From Faecalibacterium sp. HTF-F (lineage in GTDB: Bacteria > Bacillota > Clostridia > Oscillospirales > Ruminococcaceae), in contig NZ_CP094473.1 of assembly GCF_023347535.1 (NCBI RefSeq), forward strand, positions 496,001 through 560,000: a stretch of DNA of 64,000 nucleotides, given 5' to 3'. Shown in pieces: positions 43,049-51,744 of the stretch (positions are counted from its first letter, which is position 1; each line of letters begins with the position of its first letter). The position numbers and the translations under genes were made by a program. Under the pieces are notes generated by a model. It made no database searches. It saw only the letters and a program-made list of their open reading frames with translations, and was not told the origin of the DNA.

Positions 43049-44266
43049 TTACCCGAACAGGCTCTTTGTGTTGTGCATATAGACCGACAGCACAAGCCCC
43101 ACGCAGATATACAGCATCAGCACCGAGCTGCCGCCCGCAGAATAAAAGGGCAGGGTGACGCCGATGACCGGCAGCACCCGCAGGTTCATGCCCACGTTCA
43201 CGGCGATCTGAGCCATCAGGGCACCGCCGATGCCGGCGCAGATATAGCTGCCCAGCAGATCCTCGCTGCGGGCACCGGTGGCAAAGGTCTTGATCACCAG
43301 CGCCAGCAGGGCACCCAGCACGATGCACAGGCCCACAAAGCCCATGGTGTTGCCTATCCAGCTGAGGATAAAGTCGTTGTGGGCGTTGGGTACGCTGTAG
43401 TACCGGCCGCTGAACAGGCCGTTGCCGAAGATGCCGCCGGAGCCGATGGCAATCTCGCCGCGCTGCTGCTGGTAGATGATGTTTTTCCAGATGGTCTCGT
43501 TGGGTGCCCAGCCGGTGGTGTTCTCCGGGTCGATGACGGCCAGAATGCGGTACCACTGGTAGCCCTTGCCGATCTTATCACTGAAAAAGGCAAAGGCTGC
43601 GGCCACTGCGGCAGCGGCGGCTGCAACGGCTCCGATGATATACTTCCAGCTCAGGCCCGCCGCAAACATCATGCTGCAGCCGATGATGCCGTAGATGATG
43701 GCGGTGCCGTCATCGCCCTGAACATGGATGATGGCGATGGGCACCAGCAGGTGCAGCAGCAGCTTTGCCAGCTCCTTGGGCTCGTTGATGCGGCTGCGCA
43801 CATTGTTCAGGTGCATGGCAAAGGTGAGGATGAAGCTGATCTTTGCCAGTTCGGTGGGCTGGAAGGTGAAGCCGCCCAGCTTGTACCAGGAGTAGTTATC
43901 GGTATCACCGGCGTTGAAGCCGATGGTCAGCGGGCCGATGGTCACATTGCGGATGAACAGGGTGGGCAGCACAAGGCCCCATGTCAGGGCCACATGCACC
44001 GGCCACACCTTGACGAGGCTGCGGTAGTCGATGCAGGAGAGCAGCAGCGCAAGGATGATGCCCAACACCGCCGCACCGGCCTGCACCAGCGCACGGCGGT
44101 AATCGCCGATGCCGATAACGGCACCGGTGAGCTCATCGGTAGCAAAGCCGCTGCCCTGCTTTGCGGCCCAGGAGGCCAGTGCCACCACAGCCATGGTGCT
44201 GCTGAAGATGCACAGCAGCAGGTAGAGCTTATCCGTCCGCTTCAGATATTGTCGAATGCTTTCCAA
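43049..44266 (-). CDS. rodA: RodA/FtsW/SpoVE-family glycosyltransferase
   Basis: A 405-residue SEDS protein with about ten helices. Landmarks: TFQPTELAKISFIL (the conserved P-[ST]-E-x-x-K block), LLVPIAIIHVQGDDGTAII (catalytic Asp region), GSGGIFGNGLFSG, PNAHNDFILSWIGN (from the PE-x-H-x-D-F block) and VLPVIGVTLPFYSAGGSSVL. It polymerises lipid II into glycan for elongation (RodA) or division; the single copy here cannot be assigned with certainty, though the PNAHNDFI motif and lone position fit RodA. A TTG at 44266 after AAGGTGG is taken as start; ATG codons further up lack such a site. Confidence 0.88.
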   Translation of the reverse strand: MESIRQYLKRTDKLYLLLCIFSSTMAVVALASWAAKQGSGFATDELTGAVIGIGDYRRALVQAGAAVLGIILALLLSCIDYRSLVKVWPVHVALTWGLVLPTLFIRNVTIGPLTIGFNAGDTDNYSWYKLGGFTFQPTELAKISFILTFAMHLNNVRSRINEPKELAKLLLHLLVPIAIIHVQGDDGTAIIYGIIGCSMMFAAGLSWKYIIGAVAAAAAAVAAAFAFFSDKIGKGYQWYRILAVIDPENTTGWAPNETIWKNIIYQQQRGEIAIGSGGIFGNGLFSGRYYSVPNAHNDFILSWIGNTMGFVGLCIVLGALLALVIKTFATGARSEDLLGSYICAGIGGALMAQIAVNVGMNLRVLPVIGVTLPFYSAGGSSVLMLYICVGLVLSVYMHNTKSLFG

Positions 44267-44343
44267 GAAAGCACCACCTTTCGTTTCCAGATGCACACCG
44301 GGCCCGGCTGCACGCATAGGCAACACAAACCCAGTTTATCCTT

Positions 44344-44372
44344 ATTATACACAGATGGCACAGCGTTTTCAA
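44344..44372 (-). promoter_or_regulatory. Promoter of rodA
   Basis: Minus strand TTGAAA (44372-44367), 17-base spacer, TATAAT (44349-44344). Confidence 0.8.
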
Positions 44373-44412
44373 TCTGCCGTGTGGAACGGCCTTGTAAAAT
44401 CTGCGCGGATGC

Positions 44413-44441
44413 TTGACAAAGCGGACGGCAGCATCTACAAT
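44413..44441 (+). promoter_or_regulatory. Promoter of the secreted caspase-like gene
   Basis: TTGACA (44413-44418), 17-base spacer, TACAAT (44436-44441). The 5' leader of about 130 bases contains CCTGCCGG/CCGGCAGG-type inverted repeats. Confidence 0.75.
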
Positions 44442-44579
44442 GAAGTCACGGCAAACACGGATGAAGTTTTTGCCGCGGGAAGAAGATGGAACGGCCGGTC
44501 ATCGGCCGGGCAGGCGTCCTGCCTGCCGGAAAAGGGCCCCGTGCTGCATGGGCGCACGGCAGGCCCGGAGGGAATGGGA

Positions 44580-45755
44580 ATGAAACAGAATAGACCCTGC
44601 CGCCTTGTGTGTGTGCTGTGTGCGCTGGCTTTTGCACTGACAGCTCTGCCCATGGCGGCTTTTGCACAGCAGCCGGAGGAAACCGCCGCTGTGCAGCAGA
44701 GCCTGACGGCTGCGGATGTGCGCGGGATGCAGCAGGCAGATGCTGCAGTCACGGAGCTGACCGACAGCGAGGATTACACCCGGATGAGCGAGGACGAGCG
44801 CATCGATGCAGCCCTGCAGCAGCTGGAAGAACTGACCCGGCAGGGCCTTGTGAAGCAGGGCTCTGTGTACACCGATGCCGAAAACGGCATGGTGAGCTTT
44901 ACCTACAGCTGCGGTGCGCTGGGCGGCATTCTGGTCGCAGACCCGGAGGAGGAGAACGCTGTCGCTCTGCCGCAGCTGGAAAAAGAACAGCTGCAGCAGC
45001 TGGCCGAGAACAAGCGAGTGGGCACGGCGGCCATCTATTACGCCTTTGACAACACCATCAACAGCGCCCGCTACCCCTACTATGCCTATATGCAGACCTA
45101 TTGGGATTCGGTGGGGCTGCAGACCAGACTGGACACTACCGTTACCGTGTCCGACCTGCGCAGGATGGGCGATTACGACCTGTGCATCCTGAGCACCCAT
45201 GGTGCCTACTATACCTATGAATACGGCTGGCTGTGGAAAAGGACCGCCACCGAGCCGCTGATTCTGCTGAGCGAAAAATCAGAATTCTGGAGCGACCTGC
45301 GCTATGGTTTTGACCTGCTGGCCCACCGTGTGGTCAAGGTGAACGGTATGTATGCCGTCAACGGCGATTTCTTCCGCAGTGCATACCGGGGCAATGGCAT
45401 CGTGCTCAGCGAGACCTGCGAGTTCTATGGCAAGAACGGCCATGTGGATACCGCTATGGCAGACGGCCTGCTGGCAGGCGGTGCCAAAGCCGTGATGGGC
45501 TATGTGAACAATGTGTACTCGGTGTATTCCCGCAGCATGCTGTGGGCCACCGTGAACCGGATGATCGAAGGCGAAACGCTGGAGCAGGCCGTGGACTATG
45601 CCAAGAGCATCTACGGCACCGATGATATCATCTGGTACAACGAGCAGGGCGGCAGACGGCCCCATGCGGCGGCATCCTATGCGATGCTGAGCGGAAGCCG
45701 GAGTGCCGTGCTGCCCAACCCCTACACGGCAGAAGAAGCTGCGGCTGCGGCCTGA
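44580..45755 (+). CDS. Secreted protein with caspase-like (clan CD) fold signature
   Basis: A 391-residue protein with a signal peptide (LVCVLCALAFALTALPMAAF, cut near AFA-QQ at residue 29). After a helical propeptide-like region the core begins near residue 145 with IYYAFDNT. It contains DYDLCILSTHGAYY with His207-Gly208 and GIVLSETCEFYG with Cys280, followed by ADGLLAGGAKAVMGYVNNVY. A hydrophobic strand ending in HG and a later strand ending in Cys is the His/Cys dyad pattern of clan CD peptidases (caspase, gingipain, clostripain, CHAT). No database family is recognised with confidence, so peptidase activity is a hypothesis. GGAGGG precedes ATG 44580. It is a monocistronic unit divergent from rodA. 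Confidence 0.65.
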   Translation: MKQNRPCRLVCVLCALAFALTALPMAAFAQQPEETAAVQQSLTAADVRGMQQADAAVTELTDSEDYTRMSEDERIDAALQQLEELTRQGLVKQGSVYTDAENGMVSFTYSCGALGGILVADPEEENAVALPQLEKEQLQQLAENKRVGTAAIYYAFDNTINSARYPYYAYMQTYWDSVGLQTRLDTTVTVSDLRRMGDYDLCILSTHGAYYTYEYGWLWKRTATEPLILLSEKSEFWSDLRYGFDLLAHRVVKVNGMYAVNGDFFRSAYRGNGIVLSETCEFYGKNGHVDTAMADGLLAGGAKAVMGYVNNVYSVYSRSMLWATVNRMIEGETLEQAVDYAKSIYGTDDIIWYNEQGGRRPHAAASYAMLSGSRSAVLPNPYTAEEAAAAA

Positions 45756-45781
45756 GCAGACCCCGCAGCGGTTTCTTGGCA

Positions 45782-45810
45782 TTGCGCTTTTGTGCAAAGT
45801 ATATTATACT
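45782..45810 (+). promoter_or_regulatory. Promoter of tsaE-tsaB
   Basis: TTGCGC (45782-45787), 17-base spacer, TATACT (45805-45810). Confidence 0.65.
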
Positions 45811-45864
45811 AAGGGATGGCAGAGCTCTGCCGTCCCTTTTGCTTTATAAAATGAGGTAAGCTTC

Positions 45865-46290
45865 ATGTCTGAATATATCACCCACTCCCGTGCCGAGACC
45901 GTGGCGCTGGGCGCACGCATGGCCGGCGCTCTGGCACCGGGCTCTCTGGTGGCCTTTACCGGCGGGCTTGGCGCGGGCAAGACCGCTTTCACCGAGGGCC
46001 TTGCGCAGGGGCTTGGCTGCACCGACCCGGTGTCCAGCCCTACTTTTGCCATCGTGAACTATTACCGCGGCCCGAGACCGCTGGCACATTTTGACCTGTA
46101 CCGCATTTCCACCGAGAATGATCTGTGTGCGGCAGGCTTTTACGATTATCTGGATCAGGGGGCCGTTGTGGCGGCAGAGTGGAGCGAGAATTTCGCCGAC
46201 CTGCTGGCGCTGGAAGACCCCATCCGGGTGGACATCCAGCGCGTGGACGAGAACACCCGCAGGATCACCATTGAGGGGGTAACGCTATGA
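45865..46290 (+). CDS. tsaE: tRNA threonylcarbamoyladenosine biosynthesis ATPase
   Basis: A 141-residue P-loop ATPase. Walker A is FTGGLGAGKTAFTEGLAQGL, then SSPTFAIVNYY, HFDLYRI, and VAAEWSENF as the catalytic Trp-containing region. It works with TsaB, TsaD and TsaC in making t6A37 in ANN-decoding tRNAs. Its stop overlaps the start of tsaB (ATGA), the usual operon order. Length is normal. Confidence 0.95.
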   Translation: MSEYITHSRAETVALGARMAGALAPGSLVAFTGGLGAGKTAFTEGLAQGLGCTDPVSSPTFAIVNYYRGPRPLAHFDLYRISTENDLCAAGFYDYLDQGAVVAAEWSENFADLLALEDPIRVDIQRVDENTRRITIEGVTL

Positions 46291-47003
46291 ACATCTTAGC
46301 CGTGGATACGGCGGGCAAGACGGCCGGTGTGGCTCTTTTGCAGGACGACCGCCTGCTGTACGAGGTCTATCTGGACGCGGGCATGACCCACAGCGAGACC
46401 CTGATGCCCATGATCGACACCTGCCTGAAGATGTGCGGCATGACCTGCGCGGACATCGACCTGTACGGCGTCAACGCCGGCCCTGGCAGCTTTACCGGCC
46501 TGCGCATCGGTCTGGCAGCGGTGAAGGGCCTTGCCTTCCCGCGGGAGACGCTGTGCGCACCGGTGTCTACGCTGGAAGCACTGGCCGCAGCACACACCGG
46601 CGAGGGCACCGTGCTGTGCGCACTGGATGCCCGCCGCGCACAGGTGTACAGCGCCGCATTCGAGCTTTCCACCCACCGGCGCCTGCTGGAGGACGATGCC
46701 CGGGCTGTGGCTGATCTTGCAGAATTTGTAGAAAATTGCAAAAAGCCCCTGTTTTTTGTTGGTGATGGCGCTTCTCTGTGCTATAATAAATACAGCAGTG
46801 TGCCGGGCGTGCTGCAAACACCCCCGGCGCTGCGCGGCGGACGGGCTGCAGCGGTAGCCCTTGTGGCAAAGCAGATGGCCGCAGCCGGACAGGCTGTGCT
46901 GCCGGAGGCGCTGCTGCCGGATTATCACCGCCTGAGTCAGGCGGAGCGGGAGCGCGCAGAGCGCCTTGCGGCCGAAGCTGCGGCAAAGAAAGAAAAAGCT
47001 TGA
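46287..47003 (+). CDS. tsaB: tRNA threonylcarbamoyladenosine biosynthesis protein TsaB
   Basis: A 238-residue ASKHA-fold protein. It starts with NILAVDTAGKTAGVALLQDD and shows THSETLMPMI, YGVNAGPGSFTGLRIGLAAV and VLCALDARRAQVYSAAFE, the TsaB marks. It is the inactive homologue of TsaD that supports the complex. Translationally coupled to tsaE. The C-terminus is longer and more charged than in E. coli and ends in AAAKKEKA. The usual third neighbour rimI is absent; rpiB follows instead. Confidence 0.93.
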   Translation: MNILAVDTAGKTAGVALLQDDRLLYEVYLDAGMTHSETLMPMIDTCLKMCGMTCADIDLYGVNAGPGSFTGLRIGLAAVKGLAFPRETLCAPVSTLEALAAAHTGEGTVLCALDARRAQVYSAAFELSTHRRLLEDDARAVADLAEFVENCKKPLFFVGDGASLCYNKYSSVPGVLQTPPALRGGRAAAVALVAKQMAAAGQAVLPEALLPDYHRLSQAERERAERLAAEAAAKKEKA

Positions 47004-47040
47004 GTTATAGTTTGCGTTACAAGAGAAAGGACGTTTTTCC

Positions 47041-47487
47041 ATGGCAAGACCCATTGCACTGGCCGCTGACCACGGCGGATTTGAACTGAAGGAAGCTGTC
47101 AAGGCACATCTGAAGGAGCTGGGGCTGGAATACATCGATTTTGGCACCCACAGCACCGACAGCGTGGATTACCCCGACATGGCAGTGCCTGCCTGCGACG
47201 CCGTGGTGAACGGCCAGTGTGAAAAGGCACTGCTGTTCTGCGGCACCGGCGTGGGCATCAGCATGGCGGCAAACAAGATCAAGGGCATTCGTGCCTGCTG
47301 CTGCTCCGACAGCTTCAGCTGCGAGTATACCCGCCGCCACAACGACGCCAACGCCCTGTGCATGGGTGGCCGCGTCGTGGGTGCAGGCTTGGCCTGCCAG
47401 CTGGTGGATCTCTTCCTGAACACCGAGTTTGAGGGCGGCCGCCATCAGCGCCGCATCGACAAGCTGACCGCACTGGAGAACCGCTGA
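47041..47487 (+). CDS. rpiB: Ribose-5-phosphate isomerase B
   Basis: A 148-residue RpiB/LacAB sugar isomerase. IALAADHGGFELKEAV opens the active site; the catalytic Cys lies in LFCGTGVGISMAANKIKG and the ring-opening His region in YTRRHNDANALCMGGR. It interconverts ribose-5-phosphate and ribulose-5-phosphate in the pentose phosphate pathway. GAAAGGACG lies before the ATG. It may be cotranscribed with tsaEB (37-base gap). Neighbouring upp places it near pentose/nucleotide salvage. Confidence 0.95.
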   Translation: MARPIALAADHGGFELKEAVKAHLKELGLEYIDFGTHSTDSVDYPDMAVPACDAVVNGQCEKALLFCGTGVGISMAANKIKGIRACCCSDSFSCEYTRRHNDANALCMGGRVVGAGLACQLVDLFLNTEFEGGRHQRRIDKLTALENR

Positions 47488-47499
47488 TTCTCAGGTTTG

Positions 47500-47706
47500 A
47501 CGATTGGAATGGCCTCCGTTTTACTCTGGCCATGAATCAAGGAAAAAATTTTTTTGATTTCGCGTTTGTCGCGGCCCCGACGCTTGTCAGGGCAAAGCCC
47601 TTCCATCTGCTATCGCAGATCGCTCGCCTGCTTGAAAGACCCACTGGGGCTTTCATTGCTGCGCAACCGCAGGGCCGCTCCAAACGCATTTTCACAAAAG
47701 GGGCCG
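47500..47706. repeat. Dispersed intergenic repeat, copy 2 (expanded)
   Basis: Same ordered blocks as 34253-34367 (GAATGGCCTCCG, CTCTGGCCAT, GCGTTTGTCG, CTCCAAACGCATTTTCAC, AAAGGGGCCG), with about 95 extra bases between the GCGTTTG and CAAACGC arms. The insertion contains smaller hairpins. Non-coding and located between rpiB and upp. Confidence 0.7.
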
Positions 47707-47853
47707 TAATGGGCAGCTGCATAGAAATACTGCAGTGCAGATGCCGTTTTTCGTTACGACCCTTCTGATCATGGCGAAGCGCACGCAGAGCCGTTTCAGA
47801 GCGTGATCCCGTACCCGATAGAGTTATCTATTTAAAATAAGGAGCGTGTTTTT

Positions 47854-48480
47854 ATGACCCCGATGATCGTTGAGCATCCGCTGCTGCAGCACAAGCTGAG
47901 CATTCTGCGCAACAAGCAGACCGGTACCAAGGAGTTCCGTGACCTCGTTGGCGAGATCGCGACCCTGCTGTGCTACGAAGCGACCCGTGACCTGCCTCTG
48001 GAAGAGGTGGAGATCGAGACGCCCATCACCATGGCAAAGACCAAGGTGCTGGCTGGCCGCAAGCTGGCTCTGGTGCCCATCCTGCGCGCAGGCATGGGTA
48101 TGCTGGACGGTATGCTGACCCTGCTGCCCGCTGCAAAGGTGGGCTTCATCGGCCTGTACCGCAACGAGGAGACCCTGCAGCCCGTGGAGTACTTCTGCAA
48201 GCTGCCGCAGGACATTGCAGAGCGTGACGTTCTGGTTCTGGACCCGATGCTGGCCACCGGCGGCAGCGCCATCGATGCCATCACCCAGATCAAGAAGCAT
48301 GGCGCAAAGCGCATCAAGTTCATCGGCCTGATCGCTGCTCCGGAAGGCATCAAGGCCCTGCACGAGGCACACCCTGATGTGGATATCTACCTCGGCGCAG
48401 AGGACGACCACCTGAACGAGAACGGCTACATCGTTCCCGGTCTGGGCGACGCCGGCGACCGTATCTACGGCACCAAGTAA
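47854..48480 (+). CDS. upp: Uracil phosphoribosyltransferase
   Basis: A 208-residue type I phosphoribosyltransferase. [19 protein letters not shown] is the uracil-side loop, [17 protein letters not shown] the PRPP-binding motif, and [17 protein letters not shown] the conserved uracil-binding C-terminus. It converts uracil and PRPP to UMP in pyrimidine salvage. AAGGAGCG stands in front of ATG 47854. A single-gene unit ended by a strong terminator. Confidence 0.97.
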   Translation: MTPMIVEHPLLQHKLSILRNKQTGTKEFRDLVGEIATLLCYEATRDLPLEEVEIETPITMAKTKVLAGRKLALVPILRAGMGMLDGMLTLLPAAKVGFIGLYRNEETLQPVEYFCKLPQDIAERDVLVLDPMLATGGSAIDAITQIKKHGAKRIKFIGLIAAPEGIKALHEAHPDVDIYLGAEDDHLNENGYIVPGLGDAGDRIYGTK

Positions 48481-48507
48481 AAAGCGCGTTTTATCGAAAA
48501 ATGAAAA

Positions 48508-48541
48508 GATGCAGCTCACACGGGTGGGCTGCATCTTTTTT
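48508..48541 (+). terminator. Terminator after upp
   Basis: GATGCAGCTCAC pairs with GTGGGCTGCATC (one G-T), followed by TTTTTT. Confidence 0.9.
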
Positions 48542-48556
48542 GTTGTGATAAAGGAA

Positions 48557-48679
48557 AACCCTCTCAGTCATCGCTGCGCGATGCCAGCTCCCCCGAAGGG
48601 GGAGCTTAGCGCTCTTACAGGAAGGCAACAAAAGCTCCCCCCTTCGGGGGAGCTGGCACCGAAGGTGACTGAGAGGGTT
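48557..48679. repeat. AACCCTCTC palindromic repeat, copy B (between upp and leuB)
   Basis: 123 bp, AACCCTCTCAGTCA to TGACTGAGAGGGTT. Inside are AGCTCCCCCGAAGGGGGAGCT and a second AGCTCCCCCCTTCGGGGGAGCT-type hairpin. The right end is four bases from the leuB stop codon, so it also serves as a terminator for the leu genes. Confidence 0.9.
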
Positions 48680-48683
48680 CTGC

Positions 48684-49757
48684 TCAGATCTCGGCCAGAA
48701 TGGCGTCGCCCATGGCGGTGCAGCCAAGGCAGGTGCAGCCCTCGCTCATGTTGTCGGCGGTGCGCAGGCCCTTGTCCAGCACCTTGTTCACGGCGTTCTC
48801 GATGGCGTCGGCTTCCTCGGTCAGGCCGAAGGAGTAGCGCAGCATCATGGCGGCAGACAGGATGCAGGCGGTGGGGTTCACGATGTCTTTGCCCGCAATG
48901 TCCGGGGCGGAGCCGTGGATGGGCTCGTACAGGCCGCGGGTGCCGTCGCCCAGAGAAGAGGACGGGATCATGCCGATGGAGCCGGTGATCATGGAAGCCT
49001 CGTCCGACAGGATGTCGCCGAACATGTTCTCGGTGACGATGACATCGAACTGGGCAGGGTTCTTGACGATCTGCATGGCGCAGTTGTCCACGAACATCTC
49101 GCTGTATTCCACATCCGGGTACTCGGCCTGCAGGCGGTGCATCACACTGCGCCACAGGCGGCTGGTGTCCAGCACGTTGGCCTTGTCCACGCAGCACAGC
49201 TTTTTGCGGCGCTTGCGTGCGGTCTCGAAGCCGATGCGGCCGATGCGCTCGATCTCGTGCTCCGAGTAGGGCATGGAGTCGATGGCCTGCTTCTCGCCGC
49301 TGGCGAGGGTGTGGGTCTCGTGGTTGCCGAAGTATACGCCGCCGATCAGCTCACGCACGATGATGAAATCGATGCCCTGTGCCACGATCTCGGGCTTCAG
49401 GGGGCTGGCAGGAGCCAGCTGGGGCCAGATCTTGGCCGGGCGGTTGTTGGAGTACAGGCCCATGCCTGCACGCAGGCGCAGCAGGCCCTTCTCCGGGCGC
49501 TGCTCACCGGGCAGACCCTCCCACTTGGGGCCGCCCACGGCACCCAGCAGGACGCTGTCCGCAGCAAGGCACTTGTCCAGCTCGTGCTGGGGCAGCGGGT
49601 CACCGTACTTGTCAATGGCTTCGCCGCCCATGGCAGCGTCGGTGTAGTGGAAGGTGTGGCCGTACTTTTCGGCCACCTTGTCAAGCACGCGGATGGTCTG
49701 CTTGACGATCTCCGGGCTGGAGCAGTCGCCCCAGATGACAGCAATGTTTTTTTCCAT
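48684..49757 (-). CDS. leuB: 3-isopropylmalate dehydrogenase
   Basis: A 357-residue beta-decarboxylating dehydrogenase. LLGAVGGPKWEGLPGEQRPE and LLRLRAGMGLYSNNRPAKIW bind substrate; VDKANVLDTSRLWR holds the catalytic Lys; TENMFGDILSDEASMITGS carries the metal Asp residues; PIHGSAPDIAGKDIVNPTA binds NAD. It oxidises 3-isopropylmalate to 2-oxoisocaproate with loss of CO2. AAGGAG before ATG 49757. It is the last gene of the leu set, separated from leuD by repeat copy C. Confidence 0.96.
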   Translation of the reverse strand: MEKNIAVIWGDCSSPEIVKQTIRVLDKVAEKYGHTFHYTDAAMGGEAIDKYGDPLPQHELDKCLAADSVLLGAVGGPKWEGLPGEQRPEKGLLRLRAGMGLYSNNRPAKIWPQLAPASPLKPEIVAQGIDFIIVRELIGGVYFGNHETHTLASGEKQAIDSMPYSEHEIERIGRIGFETARKRRKKLCCVDKANVLDTSRLWRSVMHRLQAEYPDVEYSEMFVDNCAMQIVKNPAQFDVIVTENMFGDILSDEASMITGSIGMIPSSSLGDGTRGLYEPIHGSAPDIAGKDIVNPTACILSAAMMLRYSFGLTEEADAIENAVNKVLDKGLRTADNMSEGCTCLGCTAMGDAILAEI

Positions 49758-49781
49758 TGGGAAACTCCTTCTATCGGTTTG

Positions 49782-49944
49782 AACCCTCTCAGTCAATGCC
49801 TGCGGCATTGCCAGCTCCCCCGAAGGGGGAGCTTTTCAGGCGGGTAAGATATTGTTCGTTGCTTATCCTGGAAGAAAATACATTCGGGAAGATGGCAAAA
49901 AGCTCGCCCTTTGGGAGAGCTGGCGCGAAGCGCCTGAGAGGGTT
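49782..49944. repeat. AACCCTCTC palindromic repeat, copy C (between leuD and leuB)
   Basis: 163 bp, AACCCTCTCAGTCA to CTGAGAGGGTT, with AGCTCCCCCGAAGGGGGAGCT inside. Its right edge overlaps the leuD stop codon by two bases. Confidence 0.9.
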
Positions 49945-50434
49945 ACTGCTGCTTTGCCTTGATGGACTTCATCAGTCCACCGGCCGAGATGATCTCCTGA
50001 ATGAACGGCGGGAAGGGCTCGGCGTGGAACACCTTGCCGTTGGTCTCGTCGGTGATGACGCCGGTGTCAAAGTCCACGCTCACGGTGTCGCCTGCGTTGA
50101 TGGCGTCCACGGCCTCGGGGCACTCCATGATGGGCAGACCGATGTTGATGCTGTTGCGGTAGAAGATGCGGGCAAAGCTCTTGGCAATGACCACCGAGAT
50201 ACCGGCGGTCTTGATGCACAGCGGTGCGTGCTCACGGGAGGAGCCGCAGCCAAAGTTCCAGCCGCCCACCATGATGTCGCCGTCCTTCACCTTCTTGACG
50301 AAGTCCTTGTCGATGTCTTCCATGCAGTGGCTGGCCAGCTCTTTGGCGTCCTGCGTGTTCAGGTGGCGGGCCGGGATGATGACATCGGTATCCACGTTGT
50401 CCGGGTATTTGAAAACAGAACCTTTAGCGTTCAT
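49943..50434 (-). CDS. leuD: 3-isopropylmalate dehydratase small subunit
   Basis: A 163-residue swivel-domain protein of the bacterial/archaeal HacB-LeuD type. It has [40 protein letters not shown] (the substrate-binding GCGSSREHA loop) and [16 protein letters not shown]. It combines with LeuC to isomerise 2-isopropylmalate to 3-isopropylmalate. GGAAAGGAG lies before the ATG at 50434; the gap from leuC is 18 bases. Confidence 0.95.
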   Translation of the reverse strand: MNAKGSVFKYPDNVDTDVIIPARHLNTQDAKELASHCMEDIDKDFVKKVKDGDIMVGGWNFGCGSSREHAPLCIKTAGISVVIAKSFARIFYRNSINIGLPIMECPEAVDAINAGDTVSVDFDTGVITDETNGKVFHAEPFPPFIQEIISAGGLMKSIKAKQQ

Positions 50435-50452
50435 TGTTGTGCTCCTTTCCGA

Positions 50453-51712
50453 TCAGACCGTGCGGGGGTCGGTGATGTAGCCGGTCAGTGCGCTGGCGGC
50501 GGCAGTGGCGGGAGAAGCAAGGTAGACCTCGCTCTTCACATGGCCCATGCGGCCCACAAAGTTGCGGTTGGTGGTGGAAACGCAGCGCTCGCCCTCGGCC
50601 AGAATGCCCATGTAGCCGCCGAGACACGGGCCGCAGGTGGGGGTGGACACGATGCAGCCTGCATCGATGAAGGCGGTGGTCCAGCCGCGCAGGATGCATT
50701 CCTTGTAAACGGCCATGGTGGCGGGGATGATGATGCCGCGCACGCCCTTGGCAATGTGCTTGCCCTTGAGCACGTTGTAGGCGGCTTCCATGTCCTCCAG
50801 ACGGCCGTTGGTGCAGCTGCCGATCACTACCTGATCGATCTTGATGTCCTTGCCTTCGCTGGCAAGGTGGGTGTTCTCGGGCAGGTGGGGGTAGCTGACG
50901 GTGGGCTCCAGCTTGTCCAGATCGATCTCGATGGTCTTTTCGTACTCGGCATCGGGATCAGCGGTGTAGAACACCGGCTCACGCTGGCTGCGGCCCTTGA
51001 GGTAGCTGCGGGTCACATCGTCCACCGGGAAGATGCCGTTCTTGGCACCGGCCTCGATGGCCATGTTGCAGATGCACAGGCGGTCGTCCATAGTAAGACC
51101 GGCAACGCCCGGGCCGGTGAACTCCATGGATTTGTACAGCGCACCGTCCACACCGATCATGCCGATGATGTGCAGGATCAGGTCCTTGCCGGACACCCGG
51201 GGGCCGAACTTGCCCTTGAGCACGAACTTGATGGCGGAGGGAACCTTGAACCATGCCATGCCGGTGGCCATACCGGCAGCCATGTCGGTGGAGCCGACGC
51301 CGGTGGAGAAGGCGCCCAGTGCACCATAGGTGCAGGTGTGGCTGTCCGCACCGATGACGCAGTCGCCTGCGGTCACGATGCCTTTTTCAGGCAGCAGGGC
51401 GTGCTCAATGCCCATCTGGCCCACATCGTAGAAGTTGAGGATGTCGTACTTGTTGGCGAACTCGCGGCACTGCTTGGACTGGGTGGCACTCTTGATGTCC
51501 TTGTTGGGCACAAAGTGATCCAGCACGATGGCAATGTGCTGTTTGTCGAACACGGAGTTGAAACCGGCACGCTCGAACTCGTTGATGGCAACGGGGGTGG
51601 TGATATCGTTGCCCAGCACGATGTCCAGCTTTGCATTGATGAGCTGGCCTGCCTTGACCTCGGCAAGACCAGCATGTGCGGCAAGAATTTTCTGCGTCAG
51701 GGTCATTCCCAT
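50453..51712 (-). CDS. leuC: 3-isopropylmalate dehydratase large subunit
   Basis: A 419-residue aconitase-family protein of the short type that pairs with a separate LeuD. Cluster Cys residues lie in [16 protein letters not shown] and [39 protein letters not shown] and GDCVIGADS bind substrate. A [4Fe-4S] cluster is expected. The first Met ([15 protein letters not shown]) follows AGGAG. Operon order leuA-leuC-leuD is standard. Confidence 0.96.
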   Translation of the reverse strand: MGMTLTQKILAAHAGLAEVKAGQLINAKLDIVLGNDITTPVAINEFERAGFNSVFDKQHIAIVLDHFVPNKDIKSATQSKQCREFANKYDILNFYDVGQMGIEHALLPEKGIVTAGDCVIGADSHTCTYGALGAFSTGVGSTDMAAGMATGMAWFKVPSAIKFVLKGKFGPRVSGKDLILHIIGMIGVDGALYKSMEFTGPGVAGLTMDDRLCICNMAIEAGAKNGIFPVDDVTRSYLKGRSQREPVFYTADPDAEYEKTIEIDLDKLEPTVSYPHLPENTHLASEGKDIKIDQVVIGSCTNGRLEDMEAAYNVLKGKHIAKGVRGIIIPATMAVYKECILRGWTTAFIDAGCIVSTPTCGPCLGGYMGILAEGERCVSTTNRNFVGRMGHVKSEVYLASPATAAASALTGYITDPRTV

Positions 51713-51744
51713 GATGGTACTCTCCTTTTATCGAAAAAATGCTT

